DNA from: Scleromatobacter humisilvae
GTDB taxonomy: Bacteria > Pseudomonadota > Gammaproteobacteria > Burkholderiales > Burkholderiaceae_C
Assembly (NCBI RefSeq): GCF_023231945.1
Contig: NZ_JAJLJH010000001.1
Coordinates: 1,674,001-1,738,000, forward strand
DNA length: 64,000 nt
Direction: 5' to 3'
Position numbers and translations under genes: made by a program. Positions 34,990-42,796 of the stretch are shown here, piece by piece. Within the stretch, counting starts at the first letter, position 1, and each line of letters opens with the position of its first letter. The notes beneath the pieces are model-generated. The model was not told the origin of the DNA, did not search any database, and saw only the letters and a list, made by a program, of their open reading frames with translations.

Positions 34990-36297
34990 TCAGTTCGCCA
35001 CTTCCACAGTCTCTCTGGGCACCATCGCCACGACGAGCCTCTTCAGCCCCATGAAGATCGGCGCCTGGATGTACTCGATGTCGCGCTCCGCGTCCACGAT
35101 GGACATCTTGTCGACCAGCGTGGCGAACATCCTGAAGGAGGTCGACAGCTCTATGCGCGCCAGCGTCGCTCCCTGGCACTTGTGGGGTCCATGGCCGAAC
35201 GTGAGGTGCTGGTGCGAGTTGGGCCGCGACAGGTCGAGTTCCTCGGCATTGACGAACAGGTCGTCGTCAGTGTTCCCCGCGCCCCAGCGCAGCATGACCC
35301 GGGACCCTTTGGGAATCGGCGTCCCGCCAAGTTCCGTGTCCCGGGTGGCCGTGCGGAAGAGCCCTTGCGCCGGCGCGAACAGGCGCAGGACTTCCTCCGC
35401 AAAAGCCTCGGAGGCGTCGCGATCCGCACGGAGGCGCGTCATCAGGTCGCTTCGGCGAGCCAGCGTCAGCAGGCCCATGGTCAGCGTGTTCGTCGTGGTC
35501 TCCGCGCCCGCGACGATGAACTGCTCGATCATCGCGAGGACCTCGACCATCGGCAACAACGAGCCGTCGTCCTTGCGGGCCAGCGCGATGCAGGTCACCA
35601 GGTCGTCGTGAGGATTCGATTGCGCCCGGCAGTTCTCGACCCGCTCTGCGAAATAGCGGTGGTACTCGACGTACATGTTCGCGCACTCGACCTGCCGATC
35701 CTCGGAACCGCGCCCGATGAGCTGATCCTGGTACGCCCCGGCCCACTTTCGCACCTTCGGGGCCATGTCGCCAGGCAGCCCCATCATCTCCGTGATCAGA
35801 GCGAACGGAAGCGCCACCGCAAACTCCTCCACGAGGTCGCCCCCCTTCTTCGTCAGCAACCTGTCGAGAAACTCGGTCACCAGTCGTTCGATCGCGGGCC
35901 GCGCGGCGCGCATGCGCGGAATCGACAGCGCGCTGTTCATGATCTTGCGGTACTGCGTGTGCACCGGCGGATCGAGGATGATGGTCAGCGGCTCGGTCGC
36001 GTAAGTCGTATCACGAACGGCCGCCGCTGCCGGACAGAGAGGACGCTCGCGTGGGAAGTCCAGGCTTCCGACACTCGAGAAGCGTTCGGTATCCTCCGCC
36101 GCCTCACGGATCAGGGCCGCTTTCGAGACGATGAACATCTGCATCGTGTCGTCCCAGTGCACCGGATCTGTGGTCCTCAACCAACGATAGAACTCGTTGG
36201 GTTCGCGCTGCACGGCCGGATCGAACAGGCTCGATACGCTGCCCGCGAACGGACACTTCCCTCCGGCTGCGCCCTGCGCTTGGGTGTTGGCTTCCAT
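34990..36297 (-). CDS. Cytochrome P450
   Basis: A 435-residue soluble P450 different from the other two: VAGAETTTNTL (I helix with the acid-Thr pair), EEVLRLF (ExxR), and FGHGPHKCQGATLAR with heme thiolate C374. The Gln after the Cys is less common than the usual Ile/Val/Leu. The N-terminus has KCPFAGSV, a small motif found in several bacterial P450s. ATG 36297 is preceded by AGGAGA. It lies between the aldehyde dehydrogenase (21 bp upstream) and the other P450 (104 bp downstream). Confidence 0.92.
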   Translation of the reverse strand: MEANTQAQGAAGGKCPFAGSVSSLFDPAVQREPNEFYRWLRTTDPVHWDDTMQMFIVSKAALIREAAEDTERFSSVGSLDFPRERPLCPAAAAVRDTTYATEPLTIILDPPVHTQYRKIMNSALSIPRMRAARPAIERLVTEFLDRLLTKKGGDLVEEFAVALPFALITEMMGLPGDMAPKVRKWAGAYQDQLIGRGSEDRQVECANMYVEYHRYFAERVENCRAQSNPHDDLVTCIALARKDDGSLLPMVEVLAMIEQFIVAGAETTTNTLTMGLLTLARRSDLMTRLRADRDASEAFAEEVLRLFAPAQGLFRTATRDTELGGTPIPKGSRVMLRWGAGNTDDDLFVNAEELDLSRPNSHQHLTFGHGPHKCQGATLARIELSTSFRMFATLVDKMSIVDAERDIEYIQAPIFMGLKRLVVAMVPRETVEVAN

Positions 36298-36318
36298 GGC
36301 ATGTCTCCTTGTGGCGGC

Positions 36319-37866
36319 TCAATGCCGCATGACGAACGGCTGATTGGTATCCGGCTTTCCGCAGAGCCAGACCGTCTTGGTCTGTACCCATTCCTTGATG
36401 GCTTCGACGCCGCCCTCCCGACCCAGGCCGCTGTGCTTGTAGCCTCCGAACGGCGTCGAACAGCCGCCCGTGCGGTAGGTGTTGATCCAGACCGTCCCGG
36501 CTTGCAGGCGCTCGGAAGCGCGCAGCGCGCGGGCCATGTCGGACGTCCACACGCCGGCGGCCAATCCGAAAGGCGTGTCGTTGGCGATCTGGAAGGCTTC
36601 TTCTTCGCTGTCGAACGGGATGATGGCCAGCACCGGCCCGAAGACCTCTTCGCGCGCGATCCTCATCCGGTTGTCGACGCCGGTGAAGATCGTCGGCAAG
36701 ACAAAGCGTCCGCCGCTGGTTCCGGAGCCGGCATACGGTCCTCCGCCGAGCACACACCGCGCACCCTCCTCCTTCGCAATGGCGATGTATTCCAGTACCT
36801 TCGCATACTGGGGCGGCGTCGCGATCGGGCCGACGTGGGTTTCCGGCAGCATCGGGTCGCCGATGCGCGCCTGGCCGGCCAAGTCCACCAGTTGCCCGAC
36901 GAAGCCATCATGGATCGAGCGCTGGAGCAAAAGCCTGGAACCCGCGATGCAGGTCTGTCCGCTCGCAGCGAAGATGCCGGCGATCGCGCCGACGACGGCC
37001 GCGTCGATCTGGGCATCCTCGAACACGATGTTGGGGGACTTTCCTCCGAGCTCCAGCGCGACATGCTTGAAGTCGGCCGCCGCGCCCTGGTTGATGCGGC
37101 GTCCGCCCTCTTCCGAACCGGTGAAGGCGACCTTGGCGACGTCGGGATGCGCGACCAGTGCCGCGCCGGCTTCGCTTCCGAATCCGGTCACGACGTTCAC
37201 CACTCCGTGCGGGAAGCCCGCCTGCGCGAACAACTCGGCAAACTCCAGGGTCGAGGCCGATGTGAACTCCGACGGCTTGATGACCACTGTATTGCCGGCC
37301 GCCAGCGCCGTCGGCAGCTTGTGGGCGAGCAGGAGCAGCGGTGAATTCCAGGGCGTGATCAACGCCACGACGCCCAAGGGCTCGAGCCGGGTGAACGTCA
37401 GCATGTCAGGGCGACCAGTCGGAATGACGGCCCCTTCCAGCTTGTCGGCGAGGCCCGCGTAATAGCGGAACCAGTCGGCGGCCGACCGCATCTGCGGCAG
37501 CATCTCCGCATAGAGCTTGCCGTTGTCGCGAACTTCGGAAGCCGCCAGCGCCGGTGCGTGCGTGTCGATGAGCTCCGCCATCTTCAGCATTAGCTTGCCG
37601 CGTTCGCTCGGCTTCAGGCCATTCCAGGTTGACAGGGCCTCGCGAGCCGCCGCCACGGCCTCGTCGACGTCGGCGGCCGTACCGCGCGCCACGCGCGCCC
37701 AGACCTCACCGGTGCAAGGGTTGTCGCAGTCGAAGTACTGACCTCCATTGGCCGGCCGACGGCGCCCGGCGATGTAGAGGTCGTAGGTCTTGCGTCCGGC
37801 ATCCGCCACGAGGGTCGTCTCCTTGTTCAACGCGGCGACGTATGCAGACGGTACCTGCATGGACAT
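36319..37866 (-). CDS. NAD(P)-dependent aldehyde dehydrogenase
   Basis: Aldehyde dehydrogenase of 515 residues: PWNSPLLLLAHKL, FTGSEEGGRRI, LELGGKSPNIVF, AASGQTCIAGSR with nucleophile C306, EEVFGPVLAIIPFD. In a P450 operon it probably oxidises an aldehyde produced by terminal hydroxylation and alcohol oxidation. ATG 37866 is chosen; the open frame continues to 37965 but that would run through the operator at 37959. The ribosome site is weak and ATG 37860 is possible. Confidence 0.9.
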   Translation of the reverse strand: MSMQVPSAYVAALNKETTLVADAGRKTYDLYIAGRRRPANGGQYFDCDNPCTGEVWARVARGTAADVDEAVAAAREALSTWNGLKPSERGKLMLKMAELIDTHAPALAASEVRDNGKLYAEMLPQMRSAADWFRYYAGLADKLEGAVIPTGRPDMLTFTRLEPLGVVALITPWNSPLLLLAHKLPTALAAGNTVVIKPSEFTSASTLEFAELFAQAGFPHGVVNVVTGFGSEAGAALVAHPDVAKVAFTGSEEGGRRINQGAAADFKHVALELGGKSPNIVFEDAQIDAAVVGAIAGIFAASGQTCIAGSRLLLQRSIHDGFVGQLVDLAGQARIGDPMLPETHVGPIATPPQYAKVLEYIAIAKEEGARCVLGGGPYAGSGTSGGRFVLPTIFTGVDNRMRIAREEVFGPVLAIIPFDSEEEAFQIANDTPFGLAAGVWTSDMARALRASERLQAGTVWINTYRTGGCSTPFGGYKHSGLGREGGVEAIKEWVQTKTVWLCGKPDTNQPFVMRH

Positions 37867-37958
37867 GCCGAAAGGGCCGTTTCGAACGTGGAGCGACTCG
37901 AGCAGCAACACGTCAATCGAGCATCGCCGTTGCCGCGCTCCTGGCTTGATCTCAATAT

Positions 37959-37977
37959 AACTCACTAGCTGTCAGTT
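37959..37977. promoter_or_regulatory. Operator-like palindrome, copy 6
   Basis: AACTCACTAGCTGTCAGTT: one departure from AACTGAC-N5-GTCAGTT. Lies 93 bp upstream of the aldehyde dehydrogenase start, in the AT-rich 370-bp divergent region 37867-38236 which holds no gene. Confidence 0.65.
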
Positions 37978-38075
37978 TTTCAAGCAGCTCCAAAACCCTA
38001 GGCTTCATCAGTGATTCTCATAGCTGCAAAGACTCCTGAAAAACCCTTATCCAACGAAAATCTTCTTATATTTCT

Positions 38076-38094
38076 AACTGATCCTCTTTCAGTT
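38076..38094. promoter_or_regulatory. Operator-like palindrome, copy 7
   Basis: AACTGATCCTCTTTCAGTT: AACTGA and TCAGTT arms are perfect, spacer as in the other copies. It lies 142 bp upstream of the DUF35 gene start at 38237. Two separate copies in one divergent region suggest one per direction of transcription. Confidence 0.65.
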
Positions 38095-38236
38095 TTTATG
38101 GCTTTGATGTAGCCTGACGACAAGCACTACCCAGACGCGACCACCCAATGAATTGCCATCTCTCGACCAGGAACCAGGCGTCGCGCGAAGCATCGCGGGC
38201 TCGGTCCAGCGACGGTCCCGATGCAAGGAGTGCGCC

Positions 38237-38704
38237 GTGAAGTCGCAAGGAGCCGCCTCACCTTGCTCGAGCGCGGACGCGTTCCCGCGCAACCACCTTC
38301 CAGCACTGACGCCTGAGAACACCTTCTTCTGGCAAAGCGGCAAGGAAGGCCGTCTTGCATTCATGCGCTGTCCCGCATGCAGCTTCTATGTACACCCACC
38401 CCTGCCGATCTGCCCTCGGTGCCAGTCACGCGACGTGACACCACAGATCGTCAGCGGAGATGCCACGGTCGTCAGCGTCACGATCAACCGACAAGCCTGG
38501 GAAAAGGGTCTCGAGCGCCCCTACGTGATCGCCATCGTCGAACTCGCGGAGCAATCCGGCCTGCGGCTCACGACCAACGTGATCAATTGCCCGATCGAGG
38601 CGGTGCACATTGGAATGAAGGTGCGCGTTCTCTTCGACCAGCGCGAGGACGTCTGGCTCCCCTTGTTCGAGCCCGCGCCACCTCGCTTCGGTACCTCCGC
38701 ATGA
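38237..38704 (+). CDS. DUF35 Zn-ribbon/OB-fold protein, partner of Ltp2-type aldolase
   Basis: A 155-residue protein with a rubredoxin-like zinc ribbon (MRCPACSFYV...PICPRCQSR, four Cys near residues 45-63) followed by an OB fold (VVSVTINRQAW, RPYVIAIVELAEQSGLRLTTNVI). DUF35 proteins bind CoA thioesters and form complexes with thiolase-fold proteins; in steroid side-chain degradation DUF35 domains partner Ltp2 aldolases. The Ltp2-like gene at 41545 in the same operon is the likely partner. GTG 38237 lies 6 nt after AAGGAG. Confidence 0.85.
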   Translation: MKSQGAASPCSSADAFPRNHLPALTPENTFFWQSGKEGRLAFMRCPACSFYVHPPLPICPRCQSRDVTPQIVSGDATVVSVTINRQAWEKGLERPYVIAIVELAEQSGLRLTTNVINCPIEAVHIGMKVRVLFDQREDVWLPLFEPAPPRFGTSA

Positions 38705-38807
38705 TTGCCGAGATCGCCAGTGTGGGAGTCAACGACAACTCGATGAGGCTTGCGTGCGGACAATCGTCGTCGCGCATTTCTCGCGACAGCGCTGAGGTGA
38801 AGCCAGC

Positions 38808-40073
38808 ATGACATCCCCAGACCAGCAGCAGCTCATCCTGATCGTGGGGGCCGGCCAGGCCGGCGCAGAGCTCGCGTTCGCCTTGAGACAAACCGGATCG
38901 ACCGCGCGGATCGTGATCGTCGGCGACGAGCCGTTCGCACCGTACCAGCGGCCACCCTTGTCCAAGTCGTACCTGGCAGGCAAGGTCGACCTCGCCGCGT
39001 TGTACGTCAAGCCGAAGGAGGCCTACGACACTGCCAACATCGAGCTTCGTACCGCAGTCAGGGCCGAACACGTGGATCGCAGTGCCAAGGTCGTCAGGCT
39101 CTCGGACGGTTCGACAATGCTCTACGACAAGCTGGTGTTCGCCACGGGAGGCCGCCCGAGGCCGCTGCAGGCGAAGGGTGTCCAGGACGCCCCAAGGCTA
39201 GGCAACCTGCACTATCTGCGCACGGTCGGCGATGTCGATAGGATCCACAGGCAGTTCCAGCCCGGCTTCCGCATGGTGCTGATCGGCGGAGGCTACGTGG
39301 GCCTGGAAGTCGCTGCGGCTGCGCGTGAGCACGGCATGCATGTCACGGTGCTCGAGGCCATGCCGCGCGTGTTGGCGCGCGTGACTGTCCCGGAGATCTC
39401 GGCCTTTTACGAGCGCGTGCACCGCGAGGCCGGCGTCGAAATCCGCACGAGCGCTGTCGTGTCGTCCATCGTGACCGACGAATCGGGCGATGCGGTGACC
39501 GCAATTGTTTGCAGCGATGGTTCGACGACGCCGGCTGACGTGGTAGTCGTGGGCATCGGCCTGCTGCCCAACACCGAGTTGGCCGAACGATCGGGACTCG
39601 AAGTCAAGGACGGCATCGTCGTCGACGAGTTGACACGCACCGCCGATCCGGATGTCCTGGCGATCGGCGATTGCACGCGACACCCGAACGTCATGTACGG
39701 GCGCCACGTGCGGCTGGAGTCGGTGCCCAACGCACTCGAGCAGGCGCGCACCGCTGCAGCTACCCTGTGCGGGCAGCACCGCCCGCACCATGCGGTGCCC
39801 TGGTTCTGGTCGGATCAATTCGATCTCAAGCTTCAGATGGTGGGCCTCGCCGACGGCCACGACCGCCTTGTCCTTCGGGGCTCGACGTCGACCCGATCGT
39901 TCTCGGCCTTCTACATGAAGGAAGGTCGCGTGATCGCCGCGGATGCAGTCAATCGCCCTCAGGACTTCATGATCGCCAAGCGCCTGGTTGCCCAGCAGTC
40001 CATGGTGGATCCTTCGCGACTAGCCGATGAATCCCAGCCGCTGAAGACGCTTGCGAGCGCGCCGCCGGTCTGA
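38808..40073 (+). CDS. FAD-dependent ferredoxin reductase (P450 electron supply)
   Basis: A 421-residue pyridine-nucleotide-disulphide-type reductase: VGAGQAGAELAFAL (FAD site), PYQRPPLSKSYL, VLIGGGYVGLEVAA (NADH site), and AIGDCTRHPN; the C-terminal YMKEGRVIAADAVNRPQDFMIAKRLV is typical of putidaredoxin/rhodocoxin-reductase types. It passes electrons from NAD(P)H to a ferredoxin for P450s. Two ferredoxin genes follow directly. ATG 38808 after GAGGTGA. Confidence 0.92.
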   Translation: MTSPDQQQLILIVGAGQAGAELAFALRQTGSTARIVIVGDEPFAPYQRPPLSKSYLAGKVDLAALYVKPKEAYDTANIELRTAVRAEHVDRSAKVVRLSDGSTMLYDKLVFATGGRPRPLQAKGVQDAPRLGNLHYLRTVGDVDRIHRQFQPGFRMVLIGGGYVGLEVAAAAREHGMHVTVLEAMPRVLARVTVPEISAFYERVHREAGVEIRTSAVVSSIVTDESGDAVTAIVCSDGSTTPADVVVVGIGLLPNTELAERSGLEVKDGIVVDELTRTADPDVLAIGDCTRHPNVMYGRHVRLESVPNALEQARTAAATLCGQHRPHHAVPWFWSDQFDLKLQMVGLADGHDRLVLRGSTSTRSFSAFYMKEGRVIAADAVNRPQDFMIAKRLVAQQSMVDPSRLADESQPLKTLASAPPV

Positions 40074-40100
40074 CACCGCACTTCTTTGCCCCCTCTTCCC

Positions 40101-40421
40101 ATGCCAAAAATCACCTTCATCGAACACAACGGCAAGCAGCACGACGTCCACGAACAGGTCGGGCGCAGTCTCATGCAGGCCGCGGTCGACCATCTCGTTC
40201 CGGGGATCGTGGCGGACTGTGGCGGCAGCTGCAGCTGTGCCACGTGCCACGGGTACGTCGACACCGCCTGGGTCGATCGTGTCCCACCCGCAGACCTGGG
40301 CGAACAGTCGATGCTCGAATGCGTCATCGATGGCGCCGTCAACAGTCGCCTGACCTGCCAGATCAAGATCACGCCGGCGATGGATGGACTGATTGTTCGG
40401 CTTCCCAAGACGCAATTCTGA
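40101..40421 (+). CDS. [2Fe-2S] ferredoxin of adrenodoxin/putidaredoxin type
   Basis: A 106-residue ferredoxin: MPKITFIEHNGKQHDV at the start and ADCGGSCSCATCHGYV (C-x5-C-x2-C) with the fourth ligand in RLTCQI, the vertebrate/ISC-type [2Fe-2S] layout. Directly follows its reductase (27 bp). A probable electron donor for one or more of the three P450s. Cytosolic. Confidence 0.93.
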   Translation: MPKITFIEHNGKQHDVHEQVGRSLMQAAVDHLVPGIVADCGGSCSCATCHGYVDTAWVDRVPPADLGEQSMLECVIDGAVNSRLTCQIKITPAMDGLIVRLPKTQF

Positions 40422-40434
40422 GGAGCACACATCC

Positions 40435-40680
40435 ATGAAAGTCCTTGCCGACAAGGGAAAGTGCTGCGGTCATGCGCGCTGCAACGCGGTCGCGCCCGAC
40501 ATCTTCACGCTGGACGACAACGGCTACATCGCCGTCGCTGAGATCATCGTTCCGGCCGAGATGGAGGGGCAGGCTCGCCGCGGGGTGCGCGCGTGCCCAG
40601 AGCGAGTACTCGCGCTTGACGACGATGGCATGGCGGCCACTCACGGGCAAGCCTCTGCGCCGTCGCCCGGGAATCGATGA
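40435..40680 (+). CDS. P450-type 3Fe-4S/4Fe-4S ferredoxin with CxxHxxC motif
   Basis: An 81-residue ferredoxin: KCCGHARC near residues 9-16 gives C10-x2-H13-x2-C16, and ACPERVL supplies the distal Cys-Pro. Replacement of the middle ligand by His is known in actinobacterial P450 ferredoxins, where it tunes the cluster. Having this type next to a [2Fe-2S] ferredoxin and one reductase suggests that different P450s use different donors. ATG 40435 follows GAGGAG. Confidence 0.88.
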   Translation: MKVLADKGKCCGHARCNAVAPDIFTLDDNGYIAVAEIIVPAEMEGQARRGVRACPERVLALDDDGMAATHGQASAPSPGNR

Positions 40681-40725
40681 ACACAGGCGCAGTCCAGCGA
40701 GCCCCTTGTTGTTCCTACCCATCCC

Positions 40726-41454
40726 ATGAAGCATCAAGATCCATCGCCCGCCCGCCCGCGTGAGAACCTGTATGGCCAGAAGATGGGCCGCAAAGGCGCC
40801 GAGACCCGCGCACGACTGATGAAGGCTACGACGAACCTTCTCGAGAAGCGGTCTATCCGGGACCTCAGCGTCTCGGAGATCGCAGCCGTGGCCGGGACAT
40901 CGTCCTCCGCGTTCTATGTCTACTTCGACGACGTCAACGAGATCGCCCTGGCCATCGCGGAGTCCGTCCAGCAGATCACGCCCGAGATCGAGGCCTTGCT
41001 CACCCAGCACTGGTCGCACTCCGACGCGAAGGCCAAGGCAACTGCGCTGATCAAGGCCTACGCGGCGTTCTGGCATGAGCATCACGCCATCCTGCGCGTG
41101 CGCAACCTGGCAGCGGACGAGGGCGAGAAGCGATTCGAGGATGTTCGACACGCTTCCGTTTCGCGCATTCACGAACTGCTGTGCAAGCGCATCGCCGCCG
41201 CCGACAACGGCCTCGACCCCGCCTCTGGCGCTTCGGCGGTGCTCGTCGTCGTGGAACGTGTGGCGACGATCGCGCGCCTGCCTCTACGCACCCGCCGATC
41301 GTCGCGCGCTCAGTTGATCCAGTCGGCCGCGTTCATGGTGGCCCATTCACTGACGCCGCCCGAGGGCGCGCCAGTCGCCGTCGAGGTGCCCCCGCCAGCC
41401 CAGCCGAGGCGCATCAAGAGCGACGGGGCGGCCAGCGCATCGTCGACGTCATGA
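40726..41454 (+). CDS. TetR-family regulator, candidate master repressor of the cluster
   Basis: A 242-residue TetR protein: N-terminal helix-turn-helix (residues about 22-70, with LSVSEIAAVAGTSSSAFYVYFDDVNEIAL) and a C-terminal ligand domain. A Pro/Ala-rich tail follows (about 215-242). It lies inside the operon that has operator-like copies 6 and 7 upstream, so if it is their regulator it would be autoregulated. The assignment as the regulon repressor is an inference from position; the other TetR in the window has its own distinct palindromes. Confidence 0.88.
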   Translation: MKHQDPSPARPRENLYGQKMGRKGAETRARLMKATTNLLEKRSIRDLSVSEIAAVAGTSSSAFYVYFDDVNEIALAIAESVQQITPEIEALLTQHWSHSDAKAKATALIKAYAAFWHEHHAILRVRNLAADEGEKRFEDVRHASVSRIHELLCKRIAAADNGLDPASGASAVLVVVERVATIARLPLRTRRSSRAQLIQSAAFMVAHSLTPPEGAPVAVEVPPPAQPRRIKSDGAASASSTS

Positions 41455-41544
41455 GGGCGAGCCCGGATTCACCCCTGTGTCGAAACGGCGGCTTCGAGAA
41501 CCAAGCCATAGACAAGCAGACCCCAGCCATTCAAGGCCAAGTGC

Positions 41545-42738
41545 ATGCAGATTCTTGAAAGACAGGCAGCGATCACCGGCATCGGCATGTCCGGCCCATC
41601 GCGACGAGCGGATCGCTCGCCCTTGCAGCTGACGCTCGATGCCACCCTGGAGGCCCTGGCCGACGCCGGCTTGAAGCGCGAGGACATCGACGGCCTGAGC
41701 TCGTGGCCCGGCATGTCGACGACACCCGGCATGGCCCCGGTGCCGCTGCGGGAGATCAAGGAATCGCTCGGGCTCAAGCTGAACTGGTCGGCTGCCGCAG
41801 CGGAGGCGCCCGGGCAACTCGGCGCCATCCTGAACGCCGCAATGGCTGTGGCATCGGGACAGGCACGTCATGTTCTGTGCTTTCGCAGCCTCAGCCAGTA
41901 CACCGAGCAGGTCAAGAGCCGGGGCAAGGCACCGTCCGACGGAGCTCTCGGCAAGGCAGCGCGCGTCGACGGCCTGATGAGCTGGATTCGTCCCTTCAAT
42001 GGCCTGTCCGCAGCGCACCCCATCGCCCTGGTTGCCGCACGCCACATGCACGAGTACGGCACGACGCGCGAGCAAATGGGTGCCATCGCGCTCAACGGCC
42101 GCCGTAACGCAATGCTCAACCCGCGGGCGCTCTACCGTGAGCCGCTCACGATGGCCGACTACCTGTCGGCGCGCATGGTAAGCGACCCGCTTTGCCTGTA
42201 CGACTGCGACGCTCCCATCGACGGCGCAACCGCGATCATCGTGTCTCACATCGACGCCGCCAGGGACCTGCGCAAGCCTCCGCTCCGCATCGAGGCCATG
42301 AGCGGCGCACTGCACGGCCGCAGCAGTTGGGATCAATTCGACGACCTGACAAGCATGGCCGCCCGGGACGCGGGTCGACATCTCTGGGAACGCACGGACC
42401 TGAAACCCACTGACGTCGACGTGGCGAACCTGTATGACGGCTTCAGCGTGCTGACGATGATCTGGCTGGAGGCACTCGGCTTCTGCAAGAAGGGCGAGAG
42501 CGGCGCGTTCGTCGAAGGCGGCCGCAGGATTGCGCTGGAGGGCGAACTACCGCTCAACACCGGTGGTGGCCAGCTCTCGGCGGGTCGGCTGCATGGGTTT
42601 GGCCTGCTCTGGGAGTCGTGCACTCAGCTCTGGGGCGAAGGTGGCGACCGGCAAGTTGCCGGCGCGCCGCGTGTCGCGCTGACCGCCGCGGGCGGCGGCC
42701 CACTTGCGGGCTGCCTGCTTCTCACGCGCGACACCTGA
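41545..42738 (+). CDS. Ltp2-like thiolase-fold aldolase lacking the catalytic Cys
   Basis: A 397-residue thiolase-fold protein of the SCP-x/lipid-transfer group. The nucleophile Cys of thiolases is absent: its loop reads AAAAEAPGQLGA instead of NACATG. HDCF is replaced by LYDGFS and GHPLGATG by GGGQLSAGRLHG. These changes are those of Ltp2-type retro-aldolases, which cleave a beta-hydroxy-acyl-CoA with a tertiary alcohol in sterol side-chain degradation and need a DUF35 partner. The DUF35 protein at 38237 is in the same operon. Retro-aldol cleavage here is inferred from these motifs. Confidence 0.86.
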   Translation: MQILERQAAITGIGMSGPSRRADRSPLQLTLDATLEALADAGLKREDIDGLSSWPGMSTTPGMAPVPLREIKESLGLKLNWSAAAAEAPGQLGAILNAAMAVASGQARHVLCFRSLSQYTEQVKSRGKAPSDGALGKAARVDGLMSWIRPFNGLSAAHPIALVAARHMHEYGTTREQMGAIALNGRRNAMLNPRALYREPLTMADYLSARMVSDPLCLYDCDAPIDGATAIIVSHIDAARDLRKPPLRIEAMSGALHGRSSWDQFDDLTSMAARDAGRHLWERTDLKPTDVDVANLYDGFSVLTMIWLEALGFCKKGESGAFVEGGRRIALEGELPLNTGGGQLSAGRLHGFGLLWESCTQLWGEGGDRQVAGAPRVALTAAGGGPLAGCLLLTRDT

Positions 42739-42739
42739 A

Positions 42740-42772
42740 GCGCCGGCGATCGACGCCGATCGCTGGCGGCGC
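42740..42772. terminator. Hairpin between converging operons
   Basis: GCGCCGGCGATCG pairs with CGATCGC(TGG)CGGCGC: a 13-bp stem with a 3-nt bulge and 4-nt loop, in the 58-bp gap between the Ltp2-like gene and the hydratase gene on the opposite strand. There is no U tract, but the position and strength fit a bidirectional transcription stop. Confidence 0.5.
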
Positions 42773-42796
42773 CCTGCACCGCCAGCGTGTCGTTGT

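Noticed and set aside
34765-37344. 859-residue open frame on the plus strand opposite two P450s and an aldehyde dehydrogenase
   Set aside because: Arg/Pro/Gly-rich translation without motifs, exactly antisense to well-supported genes; long antisense frames are expected at this GC content.
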